Shown piece by piece: positions 8,110-20,690 of a DNA stretch of 64,000 nucleotides. How positions within the stretch are numbered: the stretch's first letter is position 1; each line of letters opens with the position of its first letter. The DNA lies in contig CM043964.1 in the NCBI GenBank assembly GCA_014529385.2, forward strand, positions 108,600,587-108,664,586, written 5' to 3'. Under the pieces are notes generated by a model. The model did no database searches. It worked only from the letters and a program-made list of their open reading frames with translations, and had not been told where the DNA came from. The translations under genes and the position numbers were made by a program. Source of the DNA: Adiantum capillus-veneris (lineage: Eukaryota; Streptophyta; Polypodiopsida; Polypodiales; Pteridaceae).

Positions 8110-11000
8110 TTAAATTTTGAAAAGACCACCAGGGTCTTGGAGACTATCTCTATCTGTGGTGAAATTCTGATCTCATTATGTCTCAGAGGAACATGGATCG
8201 TGATCCATGTTGGGAAGCCAAACTAGCTATTCTTGGTACCAATAGAAGCAGCATGATTAGTAGGTCCTTTGGTACTAATTTTTTTTGAGAATGAACCTCT
8301 GGATTGGAAATCAGATCAGTTTTGGCACTTTCTTTATATGCTTGATAATATTGGACATTTGATTTGGTTTTTGATATCCAAATTCACTTTTGAAAAAACC
8401 ACTCGACTCCTTGTAATGAACTCTAGCTATGGTGCAAGTTTGGTATCAGTCTCTATGACAGAGGAACATGGATCGTGATTCATGTACGTATGTGTCAGAT
8501 TGCTTTAAAACTTGGCATACAACTTTCCCTTGGTCCCTTGATGTCTGCTATATTGTTTTTGTGGGTGTAATGGAATTGGCCTATTTTACTTGAGAGTAGC
8601 GGAAATTAATGAAAGTACTTTTGAGAAATGTCTTTGTGAGCATAGCGGTGAACATAGTTGAAGATAGCAACATAATCATAGCAATTAGTTAACTTGTCAT
8701 GAACAATAATTTTGCAAGAGAGAGAATTTAGAGAACATGACAAGAGTTGAGGACCGGATTTATGTGAAGCTGGTCCCCCCTCCAATAGGCATTTGTATTA
8801 TGATTTCTCCCATTAAGAGAGACTTGCTACAATACAATCTTTGTGTTCCTTGTGACCTAGGTGATGCAATGAAGATGGAAAGCTTCATGCATCACAAACA
8901 TAACATAAACTTGAAGAAAGCTTTAACTATCCCAAGCCTCAGTCCCAAGACCTCAAACACCTTCGAAGGTGGAGAGAGCTAGCAGGGAATGAGGGTAGGG
9001 AAGAGGAAGAAGAAACATTTCGTAGGAGAAAGAATTAGTTCCTCACTTATCATAACTCTTGTTGCTAGCATACATAATAGCATAGTAATAAAGAATAAGG
9101 AGATGGAAAGCTTAAGCATTGAAGCATGGATCTTGGTTGGATTTGCACTCCATATCCAAGAGTGCTGGTGTAGGCTCTCAACCTCTACTTGCTTGAAGAA
9201 GGAGAGGGAGCTCTTGCACTTTGCATAGCACACAATGAGAGTGTTTGTGAGTGTGTGTGGGTGAGTATACCCCCTAAGCAACCCCCTAGATTGCTTGGGT
9301 CGACCCCCCCCTGTAGCTTATGCTTGAAGCTCATTGGACCCCTCCAGGACTAGCCAATCACAAGGAGGAGGCATTACAAGCAGCAAGGGTAGCCTTGAGA
9401 CAAGTGTCCCCCTTTCCCCTTTGAGAGAGAGGTCTAGATAAATGCTAAATCAATTAATTAAATCTCCTAAATTATTAATGGACCCCTTGGGTGGCCAACC
9501 AATAGGCTTCACGCACACCATGAGGGCAACATGAGGAGGAACTTGACAAGTGTCCCTTTTGCTTTCTTTGCACCATGCATGCCTTGTGTGAGTGTGTGGG
9601 TGTTCTCTCTCATCCCCCCTCATGTAGGGCTCGCCCCCTTCTTGTAGGGATTGAATCTTTGACTTTTTGACACCTCAAGCCCCTCATGCATAGGCCCAGT
9701 TCCCACCACAAGCTTGGCTCATAAGCACTTTAAGCTTGGGATGGGTTCTCACCTCAAGTGCAACCCTAGCATCTCAATCATGTCAAGCAACTCAATCATC
9801 AAGCACCTCAAGCACCTTAGTCATCAAGCATGACAAGCACCTCGAGCTGGGTCGGGTTCTCGCGCCTCAAGCTCAGCCCTAGCTTACCTAAGGTCAAAGG
9901 CCTTTTACACACATTATTGGAGGTCTTCAATGAAGCTAACCCTAAGGTCTTATGCTCCATTTGTTAGCCTTGCTCTTTGATAGACCATGTCTCATTTGGG
10001 CCCCTTTACCATTGGCCCCGTGTTGAGATAGATCTATAAGCACATGTCTATATCTTAACACCTGTTCCCATTTATTCTCCCACATTAAGTGATCAATTTA
10101 ATATGAGAAAATCATTTGGGTTGGTTAGATATTAGATATTAGATTTTATGACAGTGGGATTTGGACTTTTTACCAAAAAGTCAATCCTTCTGTTTTAGGG
10201 TTTTTACCTTGGACTACTTTTTGCCCTTTTAATCCACTTTTTGAACTTTTTTGACAATAGTTCTTCTGGAAATGTTCTTCAAATCTTACCACTTATCCAC
10301 ATGCCAAATTTCAGCTCAAAATCCAAATGAGGTACATTGATCGCGATCCATGTTGGACGTCATTTTGACATGAGATTTGGTCAGTTTATAGTCTTGATTA
10401 TAGTTTTTTTTATTTGAACCACTTTTGCCCAGCCAAAACCAAGATTTTGTGTTTACTTTGTTGTTTTTGGCTAACAGAGCTGTTTTTTGGATTTTTGATC
10501 ATTGTTTTGCACCTTTTTGTTGTGGTCTCTTTTGGAAATGTTGATCTACTATCAGGGATGCACTGGTCAAGTATTATCCCAAAATGTACAGCAGGTACAT
10601 GGATCGCAATCCATGTTGGGAAGCACCTTGGGATGAATTTTGATGCTGCAGGTTCCTTCTTGCGTATAAAATCCAAATCTCACCCCTTTTTGAATTTGGA
10701 ACTCTAAAAGTTCAATTTCCCAGGTGTTTACTAGATTTCCAAGGTCGTTTTGCAAATCGATCGAATTTCTTGATTTTAGATGTACTTTAGCAGTCTATTT
10801 CTATCAAACTCGAGATTTTGGTATCTGGAATCGAGCTCAAACAATTGGTGACATTTTTTAGTCAATTGATCATAGAGGTACATGAATCACAATCCATGTT
10901 CCTCAGCAAGCCTGGTTATCCCCTTTTTCAAGGTCTTTTTGGGTTTGATTCAAGTTTGATGCTCTGACCATCAAATTTTCACTTTTTTAGAGTTATGGTC
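8110..11000. repeat. Degenerate tandem repeat, ~270-bp period, palindromic core
   Basis: Five copies of a near-palindrome of the form ACATGGATCGCGATCCATGT lie at about 8192, 8466, 10338, 10602 and 10880. Spacings are about 274, 264 and 278 bases once the inserted LTR (8566-10153) is removed. The bases just left (cagaGGtAC type) and right (TTGGGAAG) are partly shared. The rest of each unit is T-rich and diverged. No coding capacity is seen; the open frames at 10410-10755 are chance. Confidence 0.6.
8566..10153 (-). mobile_element. Solo LTR of C-family gypsy element with 5-bp target-site duplication
   Basis: The 1588-base unit runs from TGTAATGG to TTATGACA and is flanked on both sides by GTGGG (8561-8565 and 10154-10158). 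It matches the LTR at 25990-27546 and most of 62931-63815. Orientation is minus, because the pol-side end TGTCATAAAATC is at 10153. There is no internal domain, so it arose by recombination between the two LTRs of one insertion. Short iterated TCAAGCACCT-like motifs lie at about 9660-9900. Confidence 0.9.
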
Positions 11001-12261
11001 TTTTGTACCCGCATATGGTTTCAAACAGTTTTTACCTTAATGCTTTCGGCCTCATTTGATGGTTGTAGTTGTTGTTTAACCTACTATGAACTAAAATGAA
11101 TCTAGGAACGAACATAAATAAAATAGTGCAAAAGTAACATTGTAATAGATGGATAAGCAGTCCTTACCAGCGTAGAGAAAAACAAAGAATAAAATACCTT
11201 TTATATCTCACTCACAGCTCTCCTTGCTCCTAAAGAGTAGAATTGGTCAGTCCTCTACTCCAGTCTCTACCAAGCACTAAACCCACCCTCGTCTAGTTGC
11301 TTTATTGTCTAACTGTAAATGGAATGGTTGTCAAAATCTTTGGAAAGAAAGCTTTTCTATACGACTAGGTCACTCACCACCTAAGGATTGTGCTCCTCGA
11401 CAACAGTGCCAATGTTAGCGGGTCGTTGCGATGGACGTCTACAACATAGCTATCTGGCACTAACATATGCCAATACTCAGGGAAGTGACTCGGGATGGGG
11501 CACGAAGACTCTTTGAGATTGTCAGTCCCAAGAAATGAGCCTACAAAACTACACAATTAACTACTTTTAGAAAATATATCTCTCTAGTCTGTAAATCAGT
11601 CTATGTCCAACCTCATCACTCTAGTTCATCACGCATTTTTGGCATCCAATCAACGTCCGATAGCAACAAAACTTAAGGAGGAGTTATTACAGCACCTAAA
11701 GACAAAATCCTACCAAGTCTTGTGGTCATTTGGGAAGGTACCAAAATCCCAATCCATCCCAAAAAAATGTGCAAAAAGCTGCAACAAAGCTATACATAAA
11801 GGTATCTTTATAGAATAGAAACACTCTTCTAAGGTCAAAACATCAAAATATAACCATTTCAGCAGTCGAATCCATGCATTTAGCTTACAGACAGGTTGTT
11901 GCAAACCACACCAAAACTGAGAATCACTTAGATTTAAGAGAAAGAGATAAGGAACACAATGCACTAAACGGAATCAAATTTTGATTACCAATCCAAGAGA
12001 AATATTGATTACAAACTTTAGAAGACTTGGAGCTCACAGTCAACGTCCAAAAATCCTCTTAGATAATGATAATGTTCCCTTTCAAACTAAGGGTTTTGAC
12101 TCAAAAACTTGGGACCCTTTCCCTCGGCCATTGGCCACTTTACAAGGCTCGTAGGTTTTGAGTGGGCAATAGAGAACAATAGGCTATATTACACTTCAAG
12201 AATCATTACTAGAACAATCACAACGCTTCTTCTGGAAAAAAAATATTGAATACACTGAAGT
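11001..12261. other. Stretch without recognised gene
   Basis: AT-rich DNA with several short open frames on both strands and no motif I can name. It directly precedes the 5' LTR of element D. The DNA just right of D (21269-21470) should be its continuation before D inserted; no family is recognised on either side. Confidence 0.4.
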
Positions 12262-12650
12262 TGTTGAAAGGGTGACTACTTAGCTAAATTGATGCTTAGT
12301 TAGATCTATACTAAATCGAATCTGAATCGGATTTTTCTCAGTCGGACTTCTGTTTGGTTTGATATTGTAAGTCTAATTCTATTAAGTCAGATGTTCATGT
12401 CAAGAAGGTTTCAGTTATAGCAGTAACTTGCTGAAGAAATAAATAGTCATGAGTATACGAGAGAAAAATGGATACACAAGCTTTCAAAAATAGAGTACTC
12501 TGATGTTTGAACTTGTCTTGTCTCTGTTTTTACTCAGTCTGAAGTTGCTTATGTTATCTTATATAGTAATCTGATCATGATTTGAGTGTTCATTTCTCTC
12601 TGTGAAAGTATGTGTGTGAGTAGAGTTTCTTGTGTTGATTAACTCCATCT
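12262..12650 (+). repeat. 5' LTR of element D
   Basis: About 389 bases starting TGTTGAAAGG and ending near AACTCCATCT, aligned along its length with 20878-21268. The terminal CA has decayed to CT. It holds the shared phrase AGAGTACTCTGATGTTTGAA. The region just after has no clear tRNA primer-binding match. Confidence 0.85.
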
Positions 12651-12939
12651 CGTTGAGTTCGATTATCTTCTCAAATAGCATTCAAGGTTGGTTTGTGGTG
12701 TACTAAATGATGATGTATGTTGGAGGGATAGAGAAGGGCATCTCGAGTGTATTACACACGGGCTCAGGCCCAAGCAATAAATATTGATCCTTTTCAATAT
12801 GGTCCAATCATAGACGAACAAGGACAAACAGATGACTCTGAATTACAGTAAAAAATTCAGGTAGGAGAGAGTTCGGGAGCAGCATAGGGTAGGCAGGTGA
12901 GGCAATTTGTTGGAGCTTTACGCTGAACAAGATCTGCAA

Positions 12940-13790
12940 GAAGTAGAAGAAGACTCCACTTTGACCCATTACAGGTATCTACCAAGCAAAGACCTAGGAG
13001 AGTACCTCATCCCCCCCATGGCTTAACCACCTCCTCACCCCAAGGTTAAGGTAGCAAAGATCAGAGGAAAGTCTAGTGAGGATGCAAATTGTCATGTGGC
13101 CCAGTTTGAGACCAAGTGGCAAGCAAGTGGACATCAGGTTGTATATGGTGATGATATAAAAATGTAGCAGTTTGCAGAAACACTAGAGGTCAAGGTCATG
13201 AGTTGGTTTAGCCAATATGAAATTCCACATTTTGCAACCTATGTTGCACTCAGAGTGGCATTTTTGCAAAGATTCAGAAGGAGAAGACTCCAATTGATAT
13301 TTTAAAGAAAATCAGGGACAACATGTTGGTGGAATATTATGCTCAAAAATTCAAAATTTTAGTGGAGAGACTGCAGGGAAATGAGAGACCCACAGATGAG
13401 ATGTTGGCAAGTTATTTCTTGAAAGGTTTGGTAAGAGGATTAAAATGTTGTGGCCAACATTGACATGTAGGTGGCTTCAATAATTTGGTCACAACTGCAG
13501 CAAGACTTGAAATAAGAGTTGGTATGACCAAGACAAAAACCAGAAGCAAGGATAGTTCTAAATCTGAGGATGGGTCCGATACTGAGTCAACTGAAGTTGA
13601 TACTAAAAATGATTCTGAGGGGTCATCAAATAGTGAGGCTCAAAGTAGCAAAGGGAAGCACAAGAAGAAGAAGCATGGTAATAAGAACAGAAAGGATAAG
13701 AAGGGTAAAGAAGAGGAATTGATTAATCAGTTGAAGAAAACTGGATATTCCATTGTAGCCCCCAAAGAAAAGCAGTATTGTTAGATTTGT
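12940..13790 (+). pseudogene. gag: Element D gag
   Basis: From about 13040 a frame reads KVAKIRGKSSEDANCHVAQF, then MSWFSQYEIPHFATYVALRV (about 13200), a gypsy gag pattern. A frameshift near 13290 and others follow. Frame 13485-13784 is an acidic/basic low-complexity tail rich in Ser, Asp and Lys that leads into the first zinc knuckle. It would be the capsid and RNA-packaging protein. Confidence 0.75.
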
Positions 13791-14120
13791 GAAAGGGAAG
13801 GACATAACACAGCTCAGTGTTGGTACAATCCCAATAATAGAGGTAGATCCACTCCTACTGCAGGAAGAGGGAGAAATGATGTTGAAACCAATCCAATAGC
13901 TCCTTTTAGAGGGAGACCACTGTTTCAGAGACCTTCTCAACCTCCAAGACCACCTTGGAGAAATCAATACAATAATCAAAGACGACCACCAGGTATTACG
14001 CCATGTGTGTATTGTGCTGCACCAGACCATTGGGTTGGTCTGAATTGTGCCTTGTGGGTTAAACATCAAGAGGAGAGAGGAATGACAGTGGTACCTTACA
14101 ATCAGGATAATCAGCAAAGT
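13773..14120 (+). pseudogene. gag: Element D nucleocapsid, two zinc knuckles
   Basis: The first knuckle reads C-stop-I-C-EREGHNTAQC (13779-13823), a CX2CX4HX4C motif with TAG at the position usually Gln. The second reads CVYCAAPDHWVGLNC (about 14010), CX2CX4HX5C. Between them is an Arg/Pro-rich linker. These bind the element RNA. The long minus-strand frame overlapping here is an antisense shadow. Confidence 0.75.
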
Positions 14121-14379
14121 TAACCCACAACAACAACAACAAAATCAACCACCAGCTCAAGCCAATGTAATCATCATTGATATTGATGAGCAACAACCAT
14201 CAAGGAGTTACTTGAAGAAAATAGGAAGCAGCAACCTCAAGAGCATTGTGATGAATGGGCTTGTGATTGTAATCAAGCTTGGGAAGATCAAGAGATAGAT
14301 GTCATGATTGTGACTAGGTCTAAGGGCAAAGGTCCTATTGACTGGAAGGAGCAAAAAGGAATCCGAGATCAAGTTCAGA

Positions 14380-15210
14380 AATAGGTTTAGAAGGACCAGC
14401 AGAATCAGAGGGTGGATGACATTACTTCAGATATTGAAGATGATAAATTGCAGCAGCACTATGAGAGACCTTTAGTACCAAAGGATGATAAGGATTGGTT
14501 TGAGGTCTTAATAAACTCTCCTTTATAGATATCTTTGGTTCAATTATTATGTCTGGTTTCAGCCTTCAAAGAAAAGTTATTGAATAGATTGTTATCAAGA
14601 GAGTCTCCAATTTCAACAAATCATGTGCTTGAGATTGTTGTGAACAATGTTGATCCAACAGATGTGGACTTTGTGGTTCCAATTATTAAGGTGGTATTTT
14701 AGAGCACCTTTTTTGAAGAAGTATTATTGGATGGTGGATCTGGAGTCAACATATTGGCTGAGTCTATCTATAAAATGAAGTTGAATAAATTGGAGCCAAC
14801 ACCATTTCTGGTGAAGATGGCAGATCAGAGGAGAGTTCAACCCTTAGGAATTTTGAGGTAGCAAGCTATTTATATTGCAGGTATTAGATTTCAGTTGAAT
14901 TTTGTTGTGTTGAATATGGAGAAGGGTAATACCTCCTATGATATGTTGTTGGGAAGTCCTTGGTTCAGATTGTTGGCTAAAGTCAAGCTGGATTGGGGAG
15001 AGAATGAAGTTGTTATTAGGAAAAGAAAGCAGGCAATTGCAATGCCTATGTTGGGGAGAAAGAATATTCCTTTTCAGGAAAGACCATTTTATGCTCAAAC
15101 AATTAATTTGGCAGAAGAAGGGGTAGATGATGAAGAAGAAGCATTTTTAAGAGCCAACCCAACCATTGTACAGTTTTTGAAGTTGATGTTGAGGGTATCT
15201 TGTTGAAAGA
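14380..15210 (+). pseudogene. Element D aspartic protease
   Basis: One frame reads VLLDGGSGVNILAES at about 14722-14766, the retropepsin active site in the D-G-G form common in plant gypsy elements. It then reads YDMLLGSPWF (about 14938-14967), the second conserved block. TAG stops interrupt at 14382, 14388, 14526, 14700 and 14859. Retropepsin acts as a dimer to cut the gag-pol polyprotein. After 15190 the frame shifts. Confidence 0.8.
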
Positions 15211-15250
15211 AGAAGAGGTAAAACTGGAGAATTTTGACTTAGTACCAAGA

Positions 15251-16380
15251 TAGACAATTCAGGGATCATAATTAGTGCAGATGGTGGATCGGAATTCGGT
15301 ACCTCATCCAAAGGAGGTTTTACACAGCACGAAGAAAAGGAATCAAGGGATTTGGCTGAAAAGATCTACAATAAAAGATTTGGAGGACCAGTTAGAGTGA
15401 AACAAGATGAAATAAAGGACCTCAATTTGGGTACTGAAGAGGATCCCAAGATTGTCAAGGTCAAGATTCATGTGGATGGATAGTTTTTGTATGAGTTTTT
15501 TCAGTTGTTGAAGGAGTATAAAGATGTTTTTGCATGGGACTATTCTGACGTGAAGGGTATAGATCTTGATTTTCATCAGCATCATATTAATCCGAAGGAG
15601 GATGCAATTTTGATTCTACAACAGAGGTATAGAATGAATCCCAACTTTGCAGTGTAGGTTAAATAGGATATTGATAAGTTGTTAGCTGTTGGATTTATCA
15701 AACCAATTCATGGGGTTACATGGTTGTCACCAATCATTGTGGTACCCAAAAAGAATGAAAAAATCCTAGTTTGTGTGGATTATAGAAAGTTGAATGCAGC
15801 CACTATTATAGATCCCTTCCCAATGCCATTTTGTGATGCTATATTGGATGTTGTAGCAGGGAGAGAAATATATAGCTTTTTTGATGGTTTTTTAGGGTAT
15901 AATCAGATTCTGGTGGCTAAAGAGGATCAACACAAAATGTCTTTTATAACTAAGAGGGGTGCTTCTGCATGTAAAAAATGGACCACCATCATTCAACTTT
16001 ACAACTTACAAAACATTTGAACCATATTTGTAGGATTTCATGAGAGTCTTTGTGGATGATTTTTCAGTATTTGGAAAGAAGGAACTCCATTTACAGCATT
16101 TAAAGTTGTGTTTTGAAAGATGTCAACAATTCAAAATGTCTCTAAATCCTTTGAAGAGTGTCATTGCTCTCAAGAGTGGTGTACTTTTAGGTCATGTGGT
16201 TTCTCATGAAGGGATGTCCATTGATGAGAAGAAGATTGAAGTTATTAAAGCAACAAAATCTCCAGAGAATGGAAAGGAAGTTAGCAGGTTTGTTGGCCAA
16301 GTGAAATGGCATGCTAGATATGTCAGATATTTAGCAAATGTTTGTATGCCTCTAACTCATTTAACAAAGAAGAATGTACC
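15251..16380 (+). pseudogene. pol: Element D reverse transcriptase
   Basis: The connection region (YKDVFAWDY, about 15520) leads to GFIKPIHGVTWLSPIIVVPK, VCVDYRKLNAAT, DGFLGYNQI and the catalytic FVDDFSVFG (about 16050), followed by LLGHVVSHEGM. TAG stops lie at 15481, 15655, 15664 and 16031, the last inside YL-stop-DFMRVFVDD where Gln is normal. About 15-20 bases that would encode the MPFG motif are missing near 15970. The enzyme would copy element RNA into DNA. Confidence 0.85.
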
Positions 16381-16905
16381 TTTTGTGTGGGCTGAACCTC
16401 AAGAGAGTTCCTTCCAGATGTTAAAGAAAATGCTTTTTGTAGCACCAATATTACAACCTCCAGATTGTTCATTACCTTTTCATGTATTTGTTGATGCCTC
16501 GGATATGGATAATGGTTCTGTCCTTATGCAGGAAAAAGTTAGGGGATGGTTCCGACATGTTTACTATGCTAGTAGGGTGGTAACATCACCTGAGTGGATT
16601 ATGTTGTGGGACAGAAAGAGAAGCTCTTGGCATGGTATATGCTTTAACTAAATTTAGGCATTACTTGTTGAGCAACAGAGTCATTTTCCATGTGGACCAT
16701 CAGGCATTTCTTTACTTGATTAAGAAGACATTGCTAACAGGGAGATTAGCAAGGTGGATATTGTTGTTGTAGGAATTTGACTTTGTAATTGTTCATACTC
16801 TTGGCAAAGAGCATACCATAGCTGATTATTTAAGTAGAATTCATACAGGAGAGGAACCAACTGGGGTTTCAGATGATTAACTTGATGTTGATTTGTTTGA
16901 AGTTC
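16381..16905 (+). pseudogene. pol: Element D RNase H
   Basis: The segment has PFHVFVDASDM (first catalytic Asp), then YYASRVVTSPE, KFRHYLLSNRVIFHVDHQAF and KEHTIADYLSRI, the standard gypsy RNase H blocks. A frameshift lies near 16610 and a TAG near 16770 in LLL-stop-EFDF. It would remove the RNA strand during reverse transcription. Confidence 0.8.
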
Positions 16906-18230
16906 AGAATTCAGTCTCTGAATCATGGTATGACTAGATGCTCATATTTTTTACAGATGGTACAATGCCAATCGGATTTTCAAGAGATCAGAGAAGGAAG
17001 TTTGCTTTAAAGAGTCGCCCATTTTTGGTAATAGCAAGATCATTGTACAAGAAAGGGATTGATGAGGTAATTCGAAGGTGCATTCTAGACTTTGATCAGA
17101 GGGCTGTTTTGCAAGAAGCTCGTTCAAGAGTAGCAGGAGGACATTTTCAGGTGACATTACGGGCAAGAAGGTGTTGCAAGCTAGGTGTGGTGGCCCACTG
17201 TGTTAAAGGATGCTCATGAGTATGCTAAAAGCTGTGTAATTTTCCTGAAGTTAGGTCAGCCAGATTCTAGAGATAGAATGAAAGATCATCCTATTTTACC
17301 TCTGGAACCTTTTCAAAAGTGGATAATGGACTATGTGGGACGGGTAAAGCCCATCACTAGTAGAGGATGCAAGTACATGTTAGTAGCTATAGATTATTTC
17401 ACCAAATGGGTTGAAGTAGTAGCTCTGAAAGACAATAAAGCTTAGAGTGTTGCTCGGTTTCTCAATCACACAACATTATGAGTAGATTTGGATGTCCTGT
17501 GGATCTAGTCAATGATAGAGGCAACAATTTTCTCAATGAGGTGATTGTTGAGTTAACCAAAGTTCATATGATTATGCACAAGAAGTCCACAGCTTATCAT
17601 CCTCAAGCTAATGGGCATGCTGAAAGTACAAAAAAGACCTTGGTAAGGATATTGAAGAAAATTGTTCAGGACAACAAGAAAGATTGGGATTAGAAGCTTG
17701 ATTCAGCATTGTGGTCTTTTAGGATGGCTTTCAAGGTGACCAAAGATATGACTCCATTTAAATTTGTTTATGATTTGGAAGTTGTGGTCCCTATGGAGTT
17801 TGTGGTTCCAAGTCTTCGAGTCAGTGCTGAGAAAATGAGTCCCAAGTTGTCAGTCAAGTACACGAGGAAGTATTTGATGCAGTTGGAAGAAGACAAATTG
17901 ATTAGTTCATATATCTCTGAAGTGATTCAAAGAAGGAGGAAAGCTTGGGTTATCATGAATGTTAAGTTTAAAGCTTTTCAGGTGGGAGATTGGGTGATCT
18001 ATATAACTCCAGATTAGGGCCACATCCAAGTAAGCTAACTTTGAGATGTATTGGTTCTTATAAAATTGTTCAAGACATGGGCAAGGGAACATTCATAGTT
18101 GTTGATGTTTATGGTACCAGAGTTGAGAAACCTATTAATGGGTTCATGTTAAAAATATTTCAGGGGAAACAACCTCATTTGGACTGGCCTTTAGAAGGGT
18201 TGATTCAACCTAACCAGGGTGCAATATGGA
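16906..18230 (+). pseudogene. pol: Element D integrase
   Basis: An HHCC zinc domain (about 17050-17240, KSCVIF end) is followed by the core: MDYVGRVKPITSRG with the first Asp, LVNDRGNNF with the second, and YHPQANGHAESTKKT with the Glu. WD-stop-KLDSALWSFR at 17691 shows TAG for a near-invariant Gln. The C-terminal module NSRLGPHPSKLTLRCIGSYK to INGFMLK is in another frame after about 17990. No chromodomain is seen. It would insert element DNA into the genome. Confidence 0.85.
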
Positions 18231-18529
18231 AAGATGGTATGGGGCTTGCGAAACTTTTCCAAAGGATATGTTTATAGAGAATGTTGAATCCCATTGTGAA
18301 ATATAGATTGGTACAAAACGAGACCACAGGGGTCAGAGTTCAAGCCTCAAAAGTTCGTTATGTAAGGCATCTGCAATCCGATTTTTTCAAATTGGATATG
18401 TCTGCAAGATCGGATGGATTTTCTCACATTGGATTTTTTAAGGTCGATTTTTGGCTCGGAATTTTTAATGAAGGTAATTTGAAAGGATATTTTGATATGC
18501 GGGATGATTTCCCATAATGTGAATCCCTT

Positions 18530-20690
18530 GTGAAACGGCTATTATTAATGGAGGGTACGCTATTCAAAGGTACCATCCATCACCTCTGTCTCCCTCAAAC
18601 GTGCCTTATGTTGTTGCCTGAACTTTTCAAGTACACACTCTCTCTGTGCTCACATACAACCATGGTACACGGGAAGAAAAGCAGCACCATGCAACCAAGG
18701 ATGGAGCACGATGAGCCACCACGATGTTTGCGACGCAAAGGTCAAGCGGTAAGTGTTGATGTGAGTAGCCCGAAAGAGTAAGAGGCTTCCGGTGATGAGG
18801 ATACATAGGTAGCAACTTCCCTAAGCGTGGCAAAGCTGCAACAATATCTGTTGGATCCCTTCACCAATTTCAGAGTGTCTTTGGATTTAACAGTGGAAGT
18901 GAATGTGGCATGGGTGCACACCATAGGATTAGAGGAATTTTCCTTGTTTCCATGGGAGGACTGGCGGAATAACTATTATGCAAAGGCCTAGCTTGACATC
19001 CTTAGAAAAACAAAGGGTATGATTTCAAGAAATATGTCTCTTACTCCTGATTTGGTAGGCCAAGTGTTTCAATTACCATCAAAAGGAATTATCAACATCC
19101 CCAAGTGTTCTGAAATTATGTTGAAGAAGGAATTTTGGTCCCACTGAGGGTAATAAGAAGTACTACATGCTTTTAAAAATGTGAATTATATCAGAAGGGA
19201 ACAATTAAATTGGTACCTAGAAAGATTATGTTCTTGATTAAGTTCGACTACATGTCCAAAGAGAATTATGGGCCACTATGTTTTGCAGAACAAGGGGGTA
19301 AGGTAAATTGGGCTCACTAGTTATATGATAAGATTTCTGTTGAGGTATACATGTCGGACAAAAGAAAAGCTCAGAATTCTACTAGGCTTTCTACATTTTT
19401 GGTAGCATTGTTTAGTTTTCCTTACAAAGCTCCTAGTATAATTAAGGATGCAGGTGATCAGGCCCTTAGAGGTTTATTGGGCAAATTTTAGAGGTTCAAG
19501 TGAATCAGACTTCACGTCTGAAATTGGAACTGCCAACAGATATGCAGGTGAACAGACAAGAACGTCTTCTTTTAGATTCTTGGTACATGCTGGATATTCA
19601 AAGAAAGAAGCTTTAAAAGGTGTGCAAAATTCAAAACTGGTTCATTCTATGCAGGATTTGGATATGCCCATTATGAGCTTTGATATCAAAATGCAGACAT
19701 CAACCAAATCGGGGAAGCAGTTTACTTTGTCAAAGAAAAGGAAAGTGGATAGTGATGTGTTCAAGGCAGTTACACAGCTAGATTTTGACCCTGACACTGT
19801 TGGGAAAGCTTAGGGACTGGTTGATATTGAGAATGTTGACATGGCTATACACATGTTAGCATAGATTAAGCAATTTGTCCAAAAAACATCAGTTGCAGGT
19901 AGATAATCACATGCATACAATGTCCAAAACATGGGCAGCTCAGGTGTTACTGTAGGAGAAAGTTGACATGGTCAAGAATTTGACTATGGAAATGGAGGAT
20001 TTAAAGATCAAGCATAAGGATGAGATGCAGACTGTTTTGGGAAAATATAAAGATGAATTGGCCACAGTCAAATTGTCTTTGGGACTGTTTAGAGAATGGA
20101 CCATGACCTTGGAAGGGAAGGTCAGCAATGAGTTAGAGCAGCTGGATAACAAAAATGTAGAACTGCAGGTCGAGAATTCGATGTTTGATCAAAGATTGTA
20201 GCCTTTGATGGATATGGAGAACCAGGTATTGTCTCAAGAAGAATTGGATGTTACAGGGGTTTTAATGTTAGCAGGGGATGTGTAGGTCCTTAGGCAGCAT
20301 CTTAAGAATACACTGGAAGAGGTATGGCAATCCATCAGAGCAAGAATGGCTATTGTGTTGAAGCATCCCTATGAAATGGTGAATAGTGGCTTTGTGAGGG
20401 CACATGAAGTTGATTTGCCGGCAGAGGTAGCTCAAATTAAGAAGGAAAGAGAGTTTCGGATTAAGTAGGTAGAGGAGATTAAAGCAAACTTGCATAAATA
20501 GAAGCTAGTGATTGAAGAACAGCCAACGTGTGCAGAACACGCTCAGTGTTCAGAAAAACCATTGCATGACATGGAAAATTTAGAATTGGAAAAGAAGCAA
20601 AGTGCTGGACCAGAATTAGAGATTGATGAAGATGTTCTAGTAGGGTTTACAGTACCAGCTGTGGAAACTTATGACCTAGTATAAGTTTCT
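18530..20690 (+). pseudogene. Element D extra 3' ORF with C-terminal coiled coil
   Basis: Between integrase and 3' LTR lie about 2.2 kb of broken plus-strand frames. They include FSLFPWEDWRNNYYAKA (about 18940), SLTPDLVGQVFQLPSKGI (about 19050), NWAH-stop-LYDKISVEVY (about 19310), a 121-residue frame 19448-19813 and a heptad-like, Glu/Lys-rich frame 19968-20201. Most stops are TAG, as in pol. The middle faintly resembles plant mobile-domain proteins that follow integrase in some gypsy elements, but I cannot confirm that. Function unknown. Confidence 0.5.

Noticed and set aside
10410-10755. Overlapping ORFs on both strands (62-97 residues)
   Set aside because: They fall in the palindrome repeat; frames are not shared with the other units.
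13626-14117. 163-residue minus-strand ORF
   Set aside because: Antisense to gag and zinc knuckles of element D, which explain the sequence on the plus strand.
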